Part shown: positions 8,067 through 17,611 of the stretch, piece after piece
Position numbering within the stretch: the first letter of the stretch is position 1
Layout of the letters: every line of letters starts with the position of its first letter
Assembly (NCBI RefSeq): GCF_023715345.1
Contig: NZ_JAMBNY010000002.1
Span: 186,001-250,000, forward strand
Origin: Paenibacillus camelliae
GTDB taxonomy: Bacteria; Bacillota; Bacilli; Paenibacillales; Paenibacillaceae
Reading direction: 5' to 3'
Length of the DNA stretch: 64,000 nt
Made by a program: the position numbers and the translations under genes
Notes under the pieces: model-generated
Databases searched by the model: none
What the model was told of the DNA's origin: nothing
What the model saw: the letters and a program-made list of their open reading frames with translations, nothing else

Positions 8067-8095
8067 ATTATATGTATACGCTTCCACTTTGTCAA
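8067..8095 (-). promoter_or_regulatory. Near-consensus sigma-A promoter upstream of the ECF sigma operon
   Basis: On the minus strand TTGACA and TATAAT are separated by exactly 17 bases. The start site would be near 8060. Both hexamers match consensus perfectly, the best promoter in the window, yet the transcript meets a strong terminator after roughly 80 bases. Confidence 0.85.
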
Positions 8096-8147
8096 TAAGC
8101 GCTTTCATTTTAAATAAATTTAATTTTTTATATGAAAAAAGAGATAG

Positions 8148-8182
8148 AAAAGGGAGCAGACCAGTTATAGCCCCTCCCTTTT
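8148..8182 (-). terminator. Terminator after tyrA
   Basis: AAAAGGGAG and CTCCCTTTT form a 9-bp stem with a 17-base loop, starting about 20 bases after the tyrA stop codon on the minus strand. The stem's own 3' arm ends in TTTT and a further U-rich stretch follows. It separates tyrA from the ECF sigma leader. Confidence 0.65.
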
Positions 8183-8201
8183 AACGTACTACATTAAAAA
8201 T

Positions 8202-9293
8202 TTATAATTCTACGTGATAGCCTTTGCTTTGAAGTAGCTTGATTGCGTCATCCAGCTGTTCCTGTGTACGAAAGCTAAGTCTCAAGACACCAGGAATTTG
8301 CTCACGACTTTCAATAATCTGGATATTGCTAATATTGATATTTTCCTTACCCAGCTCTGAAGCAATTGATCCAACTATACCCGGATGGTCAGGAATATCT
8401 ACAAAGCAATCAAATACGGAATGGATAATTCCTTTTCGTCTCTCTGGCATTCTTGAACGGAACTGCCCAGCCGAGGCGAAGGCGTCCACGATTGCCGGTC
8501 CATCACTTTGCTCAAGCATCGTGCGAAAATGTGACATCTGCTGCTGCCAGTCGTCAAGCAGCTGAAGCAGCACTTCCTTGTTGTCCAATAATATATCACG
8601 CCAAAGCGGTGGATCGCCCGAAGCAATTCTTGTAATATCACGGAAACCACCCGCTGCTAGAAGCTCGTATAGTCCATTGCTATCATTATAGCTTCTCACC
8701 TGATTAACTAGTCCAACAGCAATGATATGAGGCAAGTGACTGATCGCTCCAACGATCGTGTCATGCGCTGCTGCATCTACCTTTACGATATGCGCTCTCG
8801 TATAGGAAAGGAGCTGCTCTAGCTCCTCTATAGCATGCGGAGGCGTATCCTGCTCTGCAGTTAGTACATAAAAGGCATTCTCCAACAATCTGCTCGAGGC
8901 AGCCTCGACACCGGAACGCTCTGAGCCTGCCATTGGATGTCCACCAATAAATATAACATTTTGGGCTGCTAACGCCTTCGCCGAATTCATCACCGAGAGC
9001 TTTGTACTGCCCACATCAGTAATGATACAGCCTTCCTTTAGTGGAATCGTGCTCAGCTTTTGAATATAATCATCCATCATTCCGACAGGTACGCATAGAA
9101 ATATAAAATCAGCATCACTCGCTGCTTCCTCAACAGACGTTGTTGCATAATCAACAACGCCGCGCTCAACATACTTCTTCGCTGATGCTTCTCGATTCGA
9201 ATATCCGCATAGCAGCAAATCCTGTTGTCCTTTAAGAGAAAGTGCGATGGAGCCACCGATAAGACCGACACCGAAAATCGCTACTTTTTTCAT
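8202..9293 (-). CDS. tyrA: Prephenate dehydrogenase with C-terminal ACT domain
   Basis: TyrA converts prephenate to 4-hydroxyphenylpyruvate with NAD+, the committed step to tyrosine. The Rossmann motif GVGLIGGSIALSL is at the N-terminus, GHPMAGSERSG and the GAISHLPH motif mark the catalytic part, and residues about 295-363 (DIPDHPGIVGSIASELG) form an ACT domain, which usually gives tyrosine feedback control. Length 363 fits Bacillus TyrA. It follows hisC by 3 bases. In B. subtilis aroE comes next; here a terminator follows and aroE is absent. Confidence 0.94.
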   Translation of the reverse strand: MKKVAIFGVGLIGGSIALSLKGQQDLLLCGYSNREASAKKYVERGVVDYATTSVEEAASDADFIFLCVPVGMMDDYIQKLSTIPLKEGCIITDVGSTKLSVMNSAKALAAQNVIFIGGHPMAGSERSGVEAASSRLLENAFYVLTAEQDTPPHAIEELEQLLSYTRAHIVKVDAAAHDTIVGAISHLPHIIAVGLVNQVRSYNDSNGLYELLAAGGFRDITRIASGDPPLWRDILLDNKEVLLQLLDDWQQQMSHFRTMLEQSDGPAIVDAFASAGQFRSRMPERRKGIIHSVFDCFVDIPDHPGIVGSIASELGKENINISNIQIIESREQIPGVLRLSFRTQEQLDDAIKLLQSKGYHVEL

Positions 9294-9296
9294 CGT

Positions 9297-10394
9297 TTAA
9301 TGTAGCACCGCCAATTCTGTTAACACTTCCTCCAGCGCTCGCACGAATTTAATATTTTCCTGCTCTGTTCCAACAGACACACGTATCCATGTAGGGTAAT
9401 GCTTCCAGCCTGCACGAATAATAATGCCCTTACGAAGCAATAAATCGAAAATTTGCTTTGAAGGTGTACGTACATCTACCAATATAAAATTACCGTGTCC
9501 TTTAAAATATTGCAGACCTAGACGATCAAAAGCTGAATGCAAATAGTCCAGTCCAGCCGAATTTGCAGCAACGCTGCGCGCTAAAAACTCATCGTCAAGC
9601 AGCGACGCTTTCGCTGCCACTTGTGCCAGTCTACCTGTATTGAATGGCTCACGCACTTGGTTAATGGTTCTGATTACGCTTGCTTCACCAATTCCATAGC
9701 CAATACGATTAGCAGCCAGACCGTACACTTTGGAGAATGTTCGTAGAATTACGACATTAGAAAATCGCGGAAGTAATGATACGCCATCAGTGAAATTATC
9801 CGCCGTAACATATTCACAATACGCTTCATCGAGAACGACGAGTACATGCTTCGGCATTTTCTCTAAAAATTGAACGAGCTGCTCATGCTCTACGACCGTA
9901 CCTGTAGGATTGTTAGGATTACAAATCCAAACGACCTTCGTTCGATCCGTTACAGCAGCAAGCATGGCATCTAAATCATGTCTGCCATCCTTTAAAGGCA
10001 CCTCTACAATTTTTGCATTCTCAATCTCACAATTATGCTTATATTGTGAGAAGGTTTCATTCGCCATTACCGTCTCGTCCTCAGCTGTTAAGTACGCTCG
10101 GCATATCATAAGTATAATATCACTGGAGCCTGTTCCGAAAATGATTTGATTTTCTTGAACTCCGAGCCTTTTTGCCAATACAGCAGTAAGCTCGACGCTT
10201 GCTCCATCCGGATATATATTTAATTGGTCTATTTCATCAAGCATAGCTTCTCTAGCCTTCGGAGAGTAGCCAATTGGATTTTCATTCGAAGCTAATTTGA
10301 TCACTTCATCTAATCCAAGCTCACGTTTTACATCCTCAATCGGTTTGCCCGGTTGATATACCGGTAAGTGCATAATGTTTACTTTAGGCTGCAT
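9297..10394 (-). CDS. hisC: Histidinol-phosphate / aromatic aminotransferase
   Basis: HisC is a PLP-dependent class I/II aminotransferase of histidine synthesis; in B. subtilis the enzyme in this position also transaminates aromatic amino acids, which explains its place beside tyrA. Visible motifs are LASNENPIGYSPKA at the N-terminus, NPNNPTGT, DEAYCEY and TFSKVYGLAANRIGYG containing the PLP lysine. Length 365 is normal. GAGGTG lies about 10 bases before the ATG. Here hisC-tyrA is separated from trpA by about 0.9 kb containing an unrelated plus-strand gene. Confidence 0.93.
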   Translation of the reverse strand: MQPKVNIMHLPVYQPGKPIEDVKRELGLDEVIKLASNENPIGYSPKAREAMLDEIDQLNIYPDGASVELTAVLAKRLGVQENQIIFGTGSSDIILMICRAYLTAEDETVMANETFSQYKHNCEIENAKIVEVPLKDGRHDLDAMLAAVTDRTKVVWICNPNNPTGTVVEHEQLVQFLEKMPKHVLVVLDEAYCEYVTADNFTDGVSLLPRFSNVVILRTFSKVYGLAANRIGYGIGEASVIRTINQVREPFNTGRLAQVAAKASLLDDEFLARSVAANSAGLDYLHSAFDRLGLQYFKGHGNFILVDVRTPSKQIFDLLLRKGIIIRAGWKHYPTWIRVSVGTEQENIKFVRALEEVLTELAVLH

Positions 10395-10718
10395 GAGCCA
10401 TTCACCTCTTCGTCATAATTACTTTAAAGCGTTAATTAGCGACTGCTTTTAACTATTTTCTCATAACTGCCCCTGCATTTAAAGTAAATCTTTAAAACAA
10501 GCGTTTCGACACTACGGATATGCTGTAGTTTCTATTCTCTTGGGGCCTATTAACCAATAACCACTATACTACCAACAAACCTCTCTTTTCTTGCTGCCAG
10601 TATAGTTCCAATATATACAGGTGCTCACGATCCATGGACGCTGTTATACTGAAGTAAACGAAAATAATTTTTCTTACAAACTAAGCATTATATTGGAATA
10701 GAGAGGAAGAACCTTGCC
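10395..10718. other. Divergent intergenic region between hisC and the DUF6843-like gene
   Basis: This 324-base stretch must contain promoters for hisC-tyrA (minus) and for the plus-strand gene. Candidates are weak: a plus-strand TATACT near 10648 and TATATT near 10690. A small inverted repeat (ACTAC...GTAGT) lies near 10512-10530. No RNA gene or further coding region is evident. Confidence 0.4.
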
Positions 10719-11117
10719 TTGAAAAGATATATATTTGCAGCTCTATTTTTCATGGTGGCTGCTGTCGTTTTTCTATTCGCTACAGTGAATAAAAATCCAC
10801 TGCATATTTATTTAGTACCTGAACATTTTACTGGTGAAGTAGTAGTTACCTTTAATCAAACAGATTCCCAGCCTCTTGCAAAAGAAAAAAATTCATTTGT
10901 TTACTCCATACCTGATTCAGGCAAGTTAAGTACCTCATCTGCCCTTGAAAGTGGGCCAGTTGAAGTTTACTTTGTTGACAGTCAGGGTCAACGTATAAAA
11001 GTAGATCAAGAAATCCTTCACGGCGTAGCTTCTACACATGGTGGCGACCGAGAAACGATCTCAAAATTTTTTATCGGTACAAGGGAGCAATACGAAGCTT
11101 ATGTTAACCAACAATAG
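10719..11117 (+). CDS. Membrane-anchored DUF6843-like protein
   Basis: A 132-residue protein with an N-terminal hydrophobic segment (residues 5-22) and an outside domain. The YLVPEHFTGEVVVTF stretch and later IPDSGKLSTSS look like the DUF6843 family of small Bacillales exported proteins, whose function is unknown. The start is a TTG at 10719, nine bases after GAGAGGAAG; a cysteine lipobox is not present. It is inserted, in opposite orientation, into what is one continuous trp-hisC-tyrA operon in B. subtilis, and shares a terminator with trpA. Confidence 0.72.
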   Translation: MKRYIFAALFFMVAAVVFLFATVNKNPLHIYLVPEHFTGEVVVTFNQTDSQPLAKEKNSFVYSIPDSGKLSTSSALESGPVEVYFVDSQGQRIKVDQEILHGVASTHGGDRETISKFFIGTREQYEAYVNQQ

Positions 11118-11170
11118 CTTCACACATATGACCACATCATCCCCAATAAAGATTCTTAGAAATGAATACT

Positions 11171-11217
11171 AAAAAAACAGGATGGAAAAATGACCGCATT
11201 TTTCCATCCTGTTTTTT
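11171..11217. terminator. Bidirectional terminator between the DUF6843-like gene and trpA
   Basis: A near-perfect stem of about 20 bp (ACAGGATGGAAAAATG with its complement) around a 4-base loop, flanked by A7 and T6, so it can end transcription from both sides. Confidence 0.85.
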
Positions 11218-11311
11218 CATTACTGGAGCTTGTTAGCACCATTTTATATTACAATCAATCATTTCAAATCGCATTCAACGATTTCATTACGATAAATAAT
11301 TGCATGAATAA

Positions 11312-12118
11312 TTATCCCTTTAACGCTGCCACGAATTGCTTAATATTGTTAAGCCCCTCTTCTCTTGTTGCAGCATTTTGCAAAAGTGGCACATTGTTCT
11401 CGATCGTACGAACGATGGCGCTGCCGACGATGACACCGTCACATTTTTGCTCAAATCTAGCAACCTGCTCGCGGGAGGATATACCAAAGCCAATTGCAAT
11501 CGGTACATCACTGGAGCGTCTTACAAGATCTAGAAACTCATCGACTTCCGTATGGAAATCAGAACGTTCACCCGTTACACCAAGCGACGATACGCAGTAT
11601 ACGAAGCCTCTAGCCTGCTTCGTAATGCGCACAACTCGCTCTTTGGAGGTTGGAGCAACAAGCGGAATAAGGTGAATATTATACTGCTCAGCAAGTCTGC
11701 GTAGCTCTTGATCCTCTTCGATAGGCAGGTCTGGTACAATTAATCCGCTAATATGATTTTGAACGACTAGCTCAAAAAAAGCCTCCATTCCAAACTGATA
11801 GATTGGATTGTAGTACGTAAACAGAATGAGCGGAATCGTTACACCTGCTTCACGTAGTCTACCGCCGAGCTTAATGCAATCAGTAAGGGTTACTGAATAC
11901 TTCAATGCACGCTCAGACGCTCGTTGAATAACAGGTCCATCCGCAAGCGGATCGGAATATGGCACGCCTAGCTCAACCATATCTGCGCCTGCCGCTTCTA
12001 ACGTCTTAACAATATCCACCGTATCATCAAGCGTTGGATCACCGCAAGAAATAAAAGGTATCAATGCATTCTTCTGCTCAGCTTTAAGCTCAGCAAATTT
12101 CTGATCAATTAAATTCAT
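11312..12118 (-). CDS. trpA: Tryptophan synthase alpha chain
   Basis: TrpA cleaves indole-3-glycerol phosphate to indole and glyceraldehyde 3-phosphate and channels indole to TrpB. The catalytic glutamate and aspartate are in [16 protein letters not shown], with the YYNPI loop and the phosphate-binding GFGIS region further on. 268 residues is the normal length. The start overlaps the end of trpB by four bases (translational coupling). It is the last gene of trpEDCFBA, followed by a bidirectional terminator. Confidence 0.96.
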   Translation of the reverse strand: MNLIDQKFAELKAEQKNALIPFISCGDPTLDDTVDIVKTLEAAGADMVELGVPYSDPLADGPVIQRASERALKYSVTLTDCIKLGGRLREAGVTIPLILFTYYNPIYQFGMEAFFELVVQNHISGLIVPDLPIEEDQELRRLAEQYNIHLIPLVAPTSKERVVRITKQARGFVYCVSSLGVTGERSDFHTEVDEFLDLVRRSSDVPIAIGFGISSREQVARFEQKCDGVIVGSAIVRTIENNVPLLQNAATREEGLNNIKQFVAALKG

Positions 12119-13311
12119 GATTCGTTCCCTCCAAGGTATCCCATGATCGCTTCAACATCCTTGTCTCCTCGTCCAGATAGGCTGACAACAACAACCTGAT
12201 CCTTATTAAGCGTTGGAGCAAGCTTAATCGTCTGAGCAATCGCATGGGCTGATTCCAATGCAGGGATAATTCCTTCGGTACGGGACAGCTCCTGCAGCGC
12301 ATCCAATGCTTCTTGGTCTGTAATCGGCACATATTGCGCTCGACCTGCATCCTTTAAGTAGGAGTGCTCAGGACCAATTCCAGGATAATCCAAACCAGCT
12401 GAGATGGAGTGTGCTGGAAGCACTTGACCGTGTTCGTCCTGTAGCACATAGCTCATCGAGCCCTGGAATACACCGTGGCGGCCTTTCGTCATCGTAGCCG
12501 CATGCTCTTCTGTATCAACACCACGTCCTGCTGCTTCAACACCTAACAGCTTAACGCCTTCATCTTCTATGAATGGATAGAACATCCCGATTGCGTTACT
12601 TCCGCCGCCAACAGCTGCAACGACATAGTCTGGCAGTTTACCTTCATATTTCATTATTTGCTCACGAGACTCGTCTCCAATAATGCGCTGGAAATCACGA
12701 ACCATCATTGGATAAGGATGTGGCCCAGTTGCCGAGCCAAGAATATAGTAGGTGTCCGTTACGTTACTTACCCAGTAGCGAAGCGTCTCGTTGCAGGCAT
12801 CCTTCAGGGTACGTGTTCCGCTCGTTACAGGCACGACCTCAGAGCCTAACAGATTCATGCGGAAAACGTTCAGCTGCTGACGCTTCATATCCTCTTCACC
12901 CATAAATACTTTACATTCCAAGCCTAGCAGCGCAGCAATGGTAGCCGAGGCAACCCCATGCTGACCCGCCCCTGTTTCAGCTATAACCTTTGTTTTGCCC
13001 ATACGCTTTGCGAGTACCCCTTGTCCAATCGTATTATTGATTTTGTGGGCACCTGTATGGTTAAGATCTTCGCGTTTTAAGTATATTTTAGCGCCGCCAA
13101 GCTTCTCACTTAAATTTTTTGCGTAATACAGTGAGGTTGGGCGACCGGAATATCTATATAGCAAATCAAGCACTTCTGCTTTGAATTCTGGGTCCTTGCT
13201 GTAGTGAAGATACGCTTCCTCCAGCTCAAGCAATGCGTTCATTAATGTTTCAGGTACGTATCTTCCACCGAATGGCCCGAAACGACCATTGGAATCTGGA
13301 TATTGTGTCAT
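12115..13311 (-). CDS. trpB: Tryptophan synthase beta chain
   Basis: TrpB is the PLP-dependent subunit that joins indole and serine to tryptophan. The PLP lysine lies in [13 protein letters not shown], followed by [11 protein letters not shown], and the glycine-rich phosphate loop is in [13 protein letters not shown]. 398 residues is standard for the TrpB1 type. It overlaps trpF upstream and trpA downstream by four bases each. Confidence 0.97.
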   Translation of the reverse strand: MTQYPDSNGRFGPFGGRYVPETLMNALLELEEAYLHYSKDPEFKAEVLDLLYRYSGRPTSLYYAKNLSEKLGGAKIYLKREDLNHTGAHKINNTIGQGVLAKRMGKTKVIAETGAGQHGVASATIAALLGLECKVFMGEEDMKRQQLNVFRMNLLGSEVVPVTSGTRTLKDACNETLRYWVSNVTDTYYILGSATGPHPYPMMVRDFQRIIGDESREQIMKYEGKLPDYVVAAVGGGSNAIGMFYPFIEDEGVKLLGVEAAGRGVDTEEHAATMTKGRHGVFQGSMSYVLQDEHGQVLPAHSISAGLDYPGIGPEHSYLKDAGRAQYVPITDQEALDALQELSRTEGIIPALESAHAIAQTIKLAPTLNKDQVVVVSLSGRGDKDVEAIMGYLGGNES

Positions 13312-13991
13312 GCGTCTATCACCTTTCTAACAAACTCTTTTATTTTAGCGATATCTTTTTTACCATCTGTTTCTACTCCGCTCGATACATCAATGCCATC
13401 CACATCGTAATGCTGGAGCAGCTCAGTAACATTACCAGCATGTAGCCCGCCAGCAATGAGTAGCGGCTTGTTAAAATAGTTCGCTGCTTGTTGATAAGCA
13501 TTAATCGCTTCCCAGTTGAACATTTTTCCTGTTCCTCCGCCTGGGGCATCAATTAATATGCGTTCGACATACGGCATAAATGGTTCTAGCTCAGCAATTA
13601 GCTGAGAAAGCTCTATCTTCTGCACATCTGCAGCAATAGATATAACTTTCCATAGCACTTGCCCCTTAAGCCTTGCATGCAGCGCTGCATAGTAATCAAG
13701 CGACTCTGTGCCGTGAAGCTGAATAATATCAAGCTCTACCGTATGCAGTAGCTCAGTCATATCTTCAAGTGGCATGTTTACGAAAACACCCGCTGCCCGT
13801 GGCGGCTTTCCATCTCTGCAGACAAGCTGCTTAATAGAAGTAGTGAGCTCTATCCCCTCTTCTACCGAAACCTGTCTCTTACTTGGAGCAAAGACCAGTC
13901 CAATTTCAGTAATATCAAGTCCGTCCATCGCAGCTATCGTAGAGGTATTTCGCAGCCCACAAATTTTGATATGCGGAGTGATACTACTCAT
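13308..13991 (-). CDS. trpF: Phosphoribosylanthranilate isomerase
   Basis: TrpF carries out the Amadori rearrangement of phosphoribosylanthranilate in tryptophan synthesis. The KICGLRN motif with the catalytic cysteine is at the N-terminus, FVNMP and IQLHGTE in the barrel, the catalytic aspartate in [10 protein letters not shown], and [11 protein letters not shown] near the C-terminus. 227 residues, normal. Four-base overlaps with trpC and trpB. Confidence 0.95.
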   Translation of the reverse strand: MSSITPHIKICGLRNTSTIAAMDGLDITEIGLVFAPSKRQVSVEEGIELTTSIKQLVCRDGKPPRAAGVFVNMPLEDMTELLHTVELDIIQLHGTESLDYYAALHARLKGQVLWKVISIAADVQKIELSQLIAELEPFMPYVERILIDAPGGGTGKMFNWEAINAYQQAANYFNKPLLIAGGLHAGNVTELLQHYDVDGIDVSSGVETDGKKDIAKIKEFVRKVIDA

Positions 13992-14785
13992 TGCTCCACC
14001 TTACCCATTAACGTTTCTATTGCCGCACCAACATCACCTTGACGCATAAAATGCTCACCGATCAATAATCCTTCTGCACCAACAGATCTTACATATTCAT
14101 AATCCTCATTGCTCAAAATACCACTCTCACTAATTTTGATTACGTTAGAAGGAATAATTTCTATCAATTTAGCTGTCGTTTCAAGGTTGGTCTCGAACGT
14201 ATGAAGGTTGCGATTGTTAATGCCGATCAACGTCGCTTTATTCATCTGCAGTACACGTTGAAGCTCTTTCTCATCATGCACCTCAACTAGCACATCCATT
14301 CCTAGCTGCTTAGCAAGATCGTAGTAATCACTTAATTGTTGATCTGTTAATATGGCTACGATTAACAAGATACAATCTGCACCGATCAATCGTGCCTCAT
14401 AAATTTGCAAAGGATCAATAATAAAGTCCTTGCGCAATAGTGGTAAGTTAACTTCGCTGCGAATATCAGTTAAAAATTGATTTTTGCCCTGAAAGTACTG
14501 CTCATCTGTTAAAACAGAAATGCAGTCTGCTCCTGCTGCCTCATAGCCTTTCGCTAACGCTACAGGATGAAAATCCTCTCTAATGAGACCTTTAGATGGT
14601 GAAGCCTTTTTCACTTCAGCAATTAAGCCTAACGCTCTATGACGATTACCTGCACGGAGAGCTTTCTCGAAGCCTCGACAAGCCGGCAACTCTGCAATCT
14701 TCTTCTCTGCCTCAGCAATCGTTAATTGCCCAGCCAATTGTTCAACCTCTTGTTTTTTCGTTTCAACGATTCGATTAAGAAACAT
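13988..14785 (-). CDS. trpC: Indole-3-glycerol phosphate synthase
   Basis: TrpC closes the indole ring, giving indole-3-glycerol phosphate. Conserved barrel motifs are AEVKKASPSKG, LLRKDFI, LVEVHDEKEL, IGINNRNL and SESGI. 265 residues is the usual length for the monofunctional enzyme, so it is not fused to trpF as in enterics. It overlaps trpD by 11 bases. Confidence 0.96.
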   Translation of the reverse strand: MFLNRIVETKKQEVEQLAGQLTIAEAEKKIAELPACRGFEKALRAGNRHRALGLIAEVKKASPSKGLIREDFHPVALAKGYEAAGADCISVLTDEQYFQGKNQFLTDIRSEVNLPLLRKDFIIDPLQIYEARLIGADCILLIVAILTDQQLSDYYDLAKQLGMDVLVEVHDEKELQRVLQMNKATLIGINNRNLHTFETNLETTAKLIEIIPSNVIKISESGILSNEDYEYVRSVGAEGLLIGEHFMRQGDVGAAIETLMGKVEQ

Positions 14786-15818
14786 GCGTCAATTCACCTG
14801 TCTTCTCAATTAATTGGTTTAATTTTAGTGCTGCTTTACCTGAATCAATAATGTCAGCAGCAATGGCAACACCTTCACGATGACTATCTGCAAGACCACC
14901 AAGATAAATGCAAGCTCCTGCGTTAGCCAGTACTATCTCACGATACCCGTCTTTTCGTTTACCGTCAAATATTTCACGAATTATTTGAGCATTATATGTC
15001 GATTCTCCACCTAATATCTGCTCCAGTGGATACCGCGTTAACCCTAGCTCCTCAGGTGTAATATAATAGGTAGAGACACGACCGTCCTTAAGCTCTGAAA
15101 CCTTTGTAGCCGCAGAAATACTAATTTCATCAAGTCCATCATCACTGCTGACAACAAGAGCTCTTGTAATACCAAGCTCACCAAGCACTTCAGCAATAAC
15201 CTCTGTTTTACTAGCATCATATAAGCCAAGCAATTGACGATCGGCATTCGCTGGGTTCGTAAGCGGACCAAGCATATTAAAAATCGTGCGTGTCCCGATT
15301 TCCTTTCTCGGAGCAGCCGAATATTTCATAGATGGATGATAGAGCTGAGCAAACATAAAGCAAATGCCGACTTCGTCTAAACAATCCTTTGCTTGCTGAG
15401 GTGTAATGTTAATATTGACGCCAAGCGCTTCTAGCACATCTGCGCTTCCAGACTTTCCAGACATCGCACGATTTCCGTGCTTCGCTACATGAATGCCTGC
15501 CGCAGATGCGATGAATGAAGAAGCCGTCGATATATTGAACTTGCTGATGCCGGAGCCGCCCGTTCCGCACGTGTCCAGCAGACCCGATCTACTGCTGTTC
15601 ACACGATTGGAAAAGCTTCTCATTACTTCTGCAAGACCAGTGATTTCGTCCTTCGTTTCACCCTTCATACGAAGTGCAATCACCGCTGCGCCGATCTGAG
15701 CACCTGTCGCTTCCCCACTCATAATTTGACGCATCACACCACGCGCTTCTTCACGCGAAAGGTTATCCCCATTAACAAGCTTTTGAATTGCTGCCTGCAT
15801 CGTTAATTGCTCACTCAT
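14775..15818 (-). CDS. trpD: Anthranilate phosphoribosyltransferase
   Basis: TrpD transfers phosphoribose from PRPP to anthranilate. The PRPP-binding motif DTCGTGGSG is near residue 80, with KHGNRAMSGKSGSADVLE after it and the substrate motif NMLGPLTNPA in the middle. 347 residues, monofunctional; no glutamine amidotransferase (TrpG) domain is attached. The start lies 12 bases after the trpE stop. Confidence 0.96.
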   Translation of the reverse strand: MSEQLTMQAAIQKLVNGDNLSREEARGVMRQIMSGEATGAQIGAAVIALRMKGETKDEITGLAEVMRSFSNRVNSSRSGLLDTCGTGGSGISKFNISTASSFIASAAGIHVAKHGNRAMSGKSGSADVLEALGVNINITPQQAKDCLDEVGICFMFAQLYHPSMKYSAAPRKEIGTRTIFNMLGPLTNPANADRQLLGLYDASKTEVIAEVLGELGITRALVVSSDDGLDEISISAATKVSELKDGRVSTYYITPEELGLTRYPLEQILGGESTYNAQIIREIFDGKRKDGYREIVLANAGACIYLGGLADSHREGVAIAADIIDSGKAALKLNQLIEKTGELTHVS

Positions 15819-15830
15819 CTCAATCTCCTC

Positions 15831-17381
15831 CTACTTTACGATTTCATAATCAGAATTAACCGCTGTTTGGTTCACTTGACGATTCGGTGAGAACATTTGC
15901 TCTGCCACGCGAATTGCCTTCAGACTTGCTTTCGCCTTGTTCACCGTTTCTAAATACTCACTTTCAGGATTCGAATCCCATACGATTCCTGCACCGCTTT
16001 GCACATAGGCGCGATTGTCTTTGAAAATAATCGTCCGAATCGTAATACAAGCATCCATCGAGCCGCCAAAGCCAAGATAGCCAATTGCTCCTGCGTAAGC
16101 TCCACGCGCCTCATTTTCCAGCTCAGCAATGATTTCCATCGCTCTAAGCTTAGGCGCTCCTGATACGGTGCCAGCAGGCAAGCAGGATATGAATGCATCG
16201 AAAAAGTCTTTATCTTCACGAAGCTCACCAGATACATTAGATACGATGTGCATGACATGAGAATAACGTTCTATCTCCATAAATGAGTCACAGCGTACGG
16301 AACCAAACTTTGAAACCTTTCCGATATCATTGCGACCTAGATCAACAAGCATAAGATGCTCCGCTCTTTCCTTCTCATCTGCAAGCAGCTCTTGTTCTAG
16401 TCGCTTATCCTCTTCTACCGTTGCCCCGCGTGGACGCGTACCTGCAATTGGGCGTGTTTCTACCTTGCCATTGCTTACCTTAACGAGTGCTTCTGGTGAT
16501 GTTCCGACGATGACCTGCTCTCCCATTTTTAGATAATACATGTAAGGAGACGGGTTCATGACGCGCAGGACGCGATATACATGTAGTGGATCAACTGTTG
16601 TTTCGATATTGAAGCGCTGGGAAAGCACGACTTGGAAGATGTCTCCTGCTCGAATGTAATCCTTCGCTTGGTTAACATTGGCGATAAATTGCTCTTTTGT
16701 AAGATTCGATTCGACCTCACCTAGCTCTGGATCCATATCTAAATTGCCATTCGGTATATCCGTTACGATGTTGACCGAACGAATTTCATCCGTCAGCGCA
16801 TCAATTTTATTCAACGTTGCGTTATATGCTTCCTCGATCTCACGATCATTCGCTCCATCGGCAATATGAATATTGCTTACTAATAGTAGTTGCTGCTTTA
16901 AGTGATCGAATACGATGATCTGATCACAAAACATAAACTGAATATCATTCATACCCATATCGTCGATCCGATGAGCAGGTAGCTTTTCATAATATTGCAG
17001 AAGATCATAGCCAAAAAATCCGATTGCTCCACCTGTAAAAGGAGGAAAGTCCTGAATAACTGGCGTACGGAAAGCTCTCAGCTTTGCTTTAAGCAGCTCC
17101 AGCGGCTTATCATACAGCACTTGCTTGCTTCCTTGCTGCTCAAGCACCATTTCACCGTTCTTACCGTACAGCATCATGAATGGATCAGTTCCAATAAAGG
17201 AGTAGCGAGCCCATTTGGCTCCCCCCTCCACACTTTCAAGTAAGAAAGCATGCTCCTTCTTCGCAAAATGCTTAAACAGTCGAATGGGTGTTTCAGTATC
17301 TGCCATTACTCTGCGAACGATTGGAATTAAATTATAGCTGCTTGCCATTGAAATAACTTGCTGTAGCTCCGTTGTCATCAT
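15831..17381 (-). CDS. trpE: Anthranilate synthase component I
   Basis: TrpE makes anthranilate from chorismate using ammonia delivered by a TrpG/PabA amidotransferase, which is not encoded here; in B. subtilis that subunit sits in the folate operon, and the same is likely. The catalytic half holds IRAGDIFQVVLSQRF, GTSPEALV, IAGTRPRG and LPAGTVSGAPKLRAME. I chose the ATG at 17381 because GAGGAGA lies six bases upstream; a GTG two codons earlier is possible. It is first in trpEDCFBA and follows the TRAP-type leader. Confidence 0.95.
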   Translation of the reverse strand: MMTTELQQVISMASSYNLIPIVRRVMADTETPIRLFKHFAKKEHAFLLESVEGGAKWARYSFIGTDPFMMLYGKNGEMVLEQQGSKQVLYDKPLELLKAKLRAFRTPVIQDFPPFTGGAIGFFGYDLLQYYEKLPAHRIDDMGMNDIQFMFCDQIIVFDHLKQQLLLVSNIHIADGANDREIEEAYNATLNKIDALTDEIRSVNIVTDIPNGNLDMDPELGEVESNLTKEQFIANVNQAKDYIRAGDIFQVVLSQRFNIETTVDPLHVYRVLRVMNPSPYMYYLKMGEQVIVGTSPEALVKVSNGKVETRPIAGTRPRGATVEEDKRLEQELLADEKERAEHLMLVDLGRNDIGKVSKFGSVRCDSFMEIERYSHVMHIVSNVSGELREDKDFFDAFISCLPAGTVSGAPKLRAMEIIAELENEARGAYAGAIGYLGFGGSMDACITIRTIIFKDNRAYVQSGAGIVWDSNPESEYLETVNKAKASLKAIRVAEQMFSPNRQVNQTAVNSDYEIVK

Positions 17382-17434
17382 AGGCACTCTCCTCTAGGCT
17401 TTTCGCCGAATCTTTTGTACAAAATTTATGATAT

Positions 17435-17464
17435 AAAAAAGGCCCCTGCTAATGAGCAGGAGCC
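17435..17464 (-). terminator. trp leader attenuator terminator
   Basis: On the minus strand GGCTCCTGCT and AGCAGGGGCC form a GC-rich stem (one mismatch, 4-base loop) followed by six U. It sits about 55 bases before trpE and about 80 bases after the TRAP-binding triplets. Its 5' arm can alternatively pair with GGUAGG at the end of the triplet region (17546-17551), the expected antiterminator. Confidence 0.85.
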
Positions 17465-17546
17465 GTTAGAATTCAATTCAAATAGAAAATAAGTATAAAA
17501 AATGATGCCAAAGCTAGAGTGTATTAAAATACACATACTTCAGCCT

Positions 17547-17605
17547 ACCTATTCAACTATTCTCGTCTCATCTCTAAAACATCTCATCTAAACTCATCTC
17601 ATCTA
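17547..17605 (-). promoter_or_regulatory. TRAP-binding site, eleven (G/U)AG triplets, in the trp leader
   Basis: Reading the minus strand, (G/U)AG triplets begin at 17605, 17600, 17595, 17590, 17585, 17574, 17569, 17564, 17559, 17551 and 17547. Five and then four of them are exactly five bases apart, the spacing TRAP prefers, and eleven triplets match the eleven subunits of the TRAP ring. The last triplets overlap the predicted antiterminator, as in B. subtilis. TRAP itself is encoded at 25130-25351. Confidence 0.88.
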
Positions 17606-17611
17606 ATTTTT

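Noticed and set aside
11190..11675. 161-codon plus-strand reading frame opposite trpA
   Set aside because: Starts inside a terminator hairpin and runs antisense through trpA; typical shadow.
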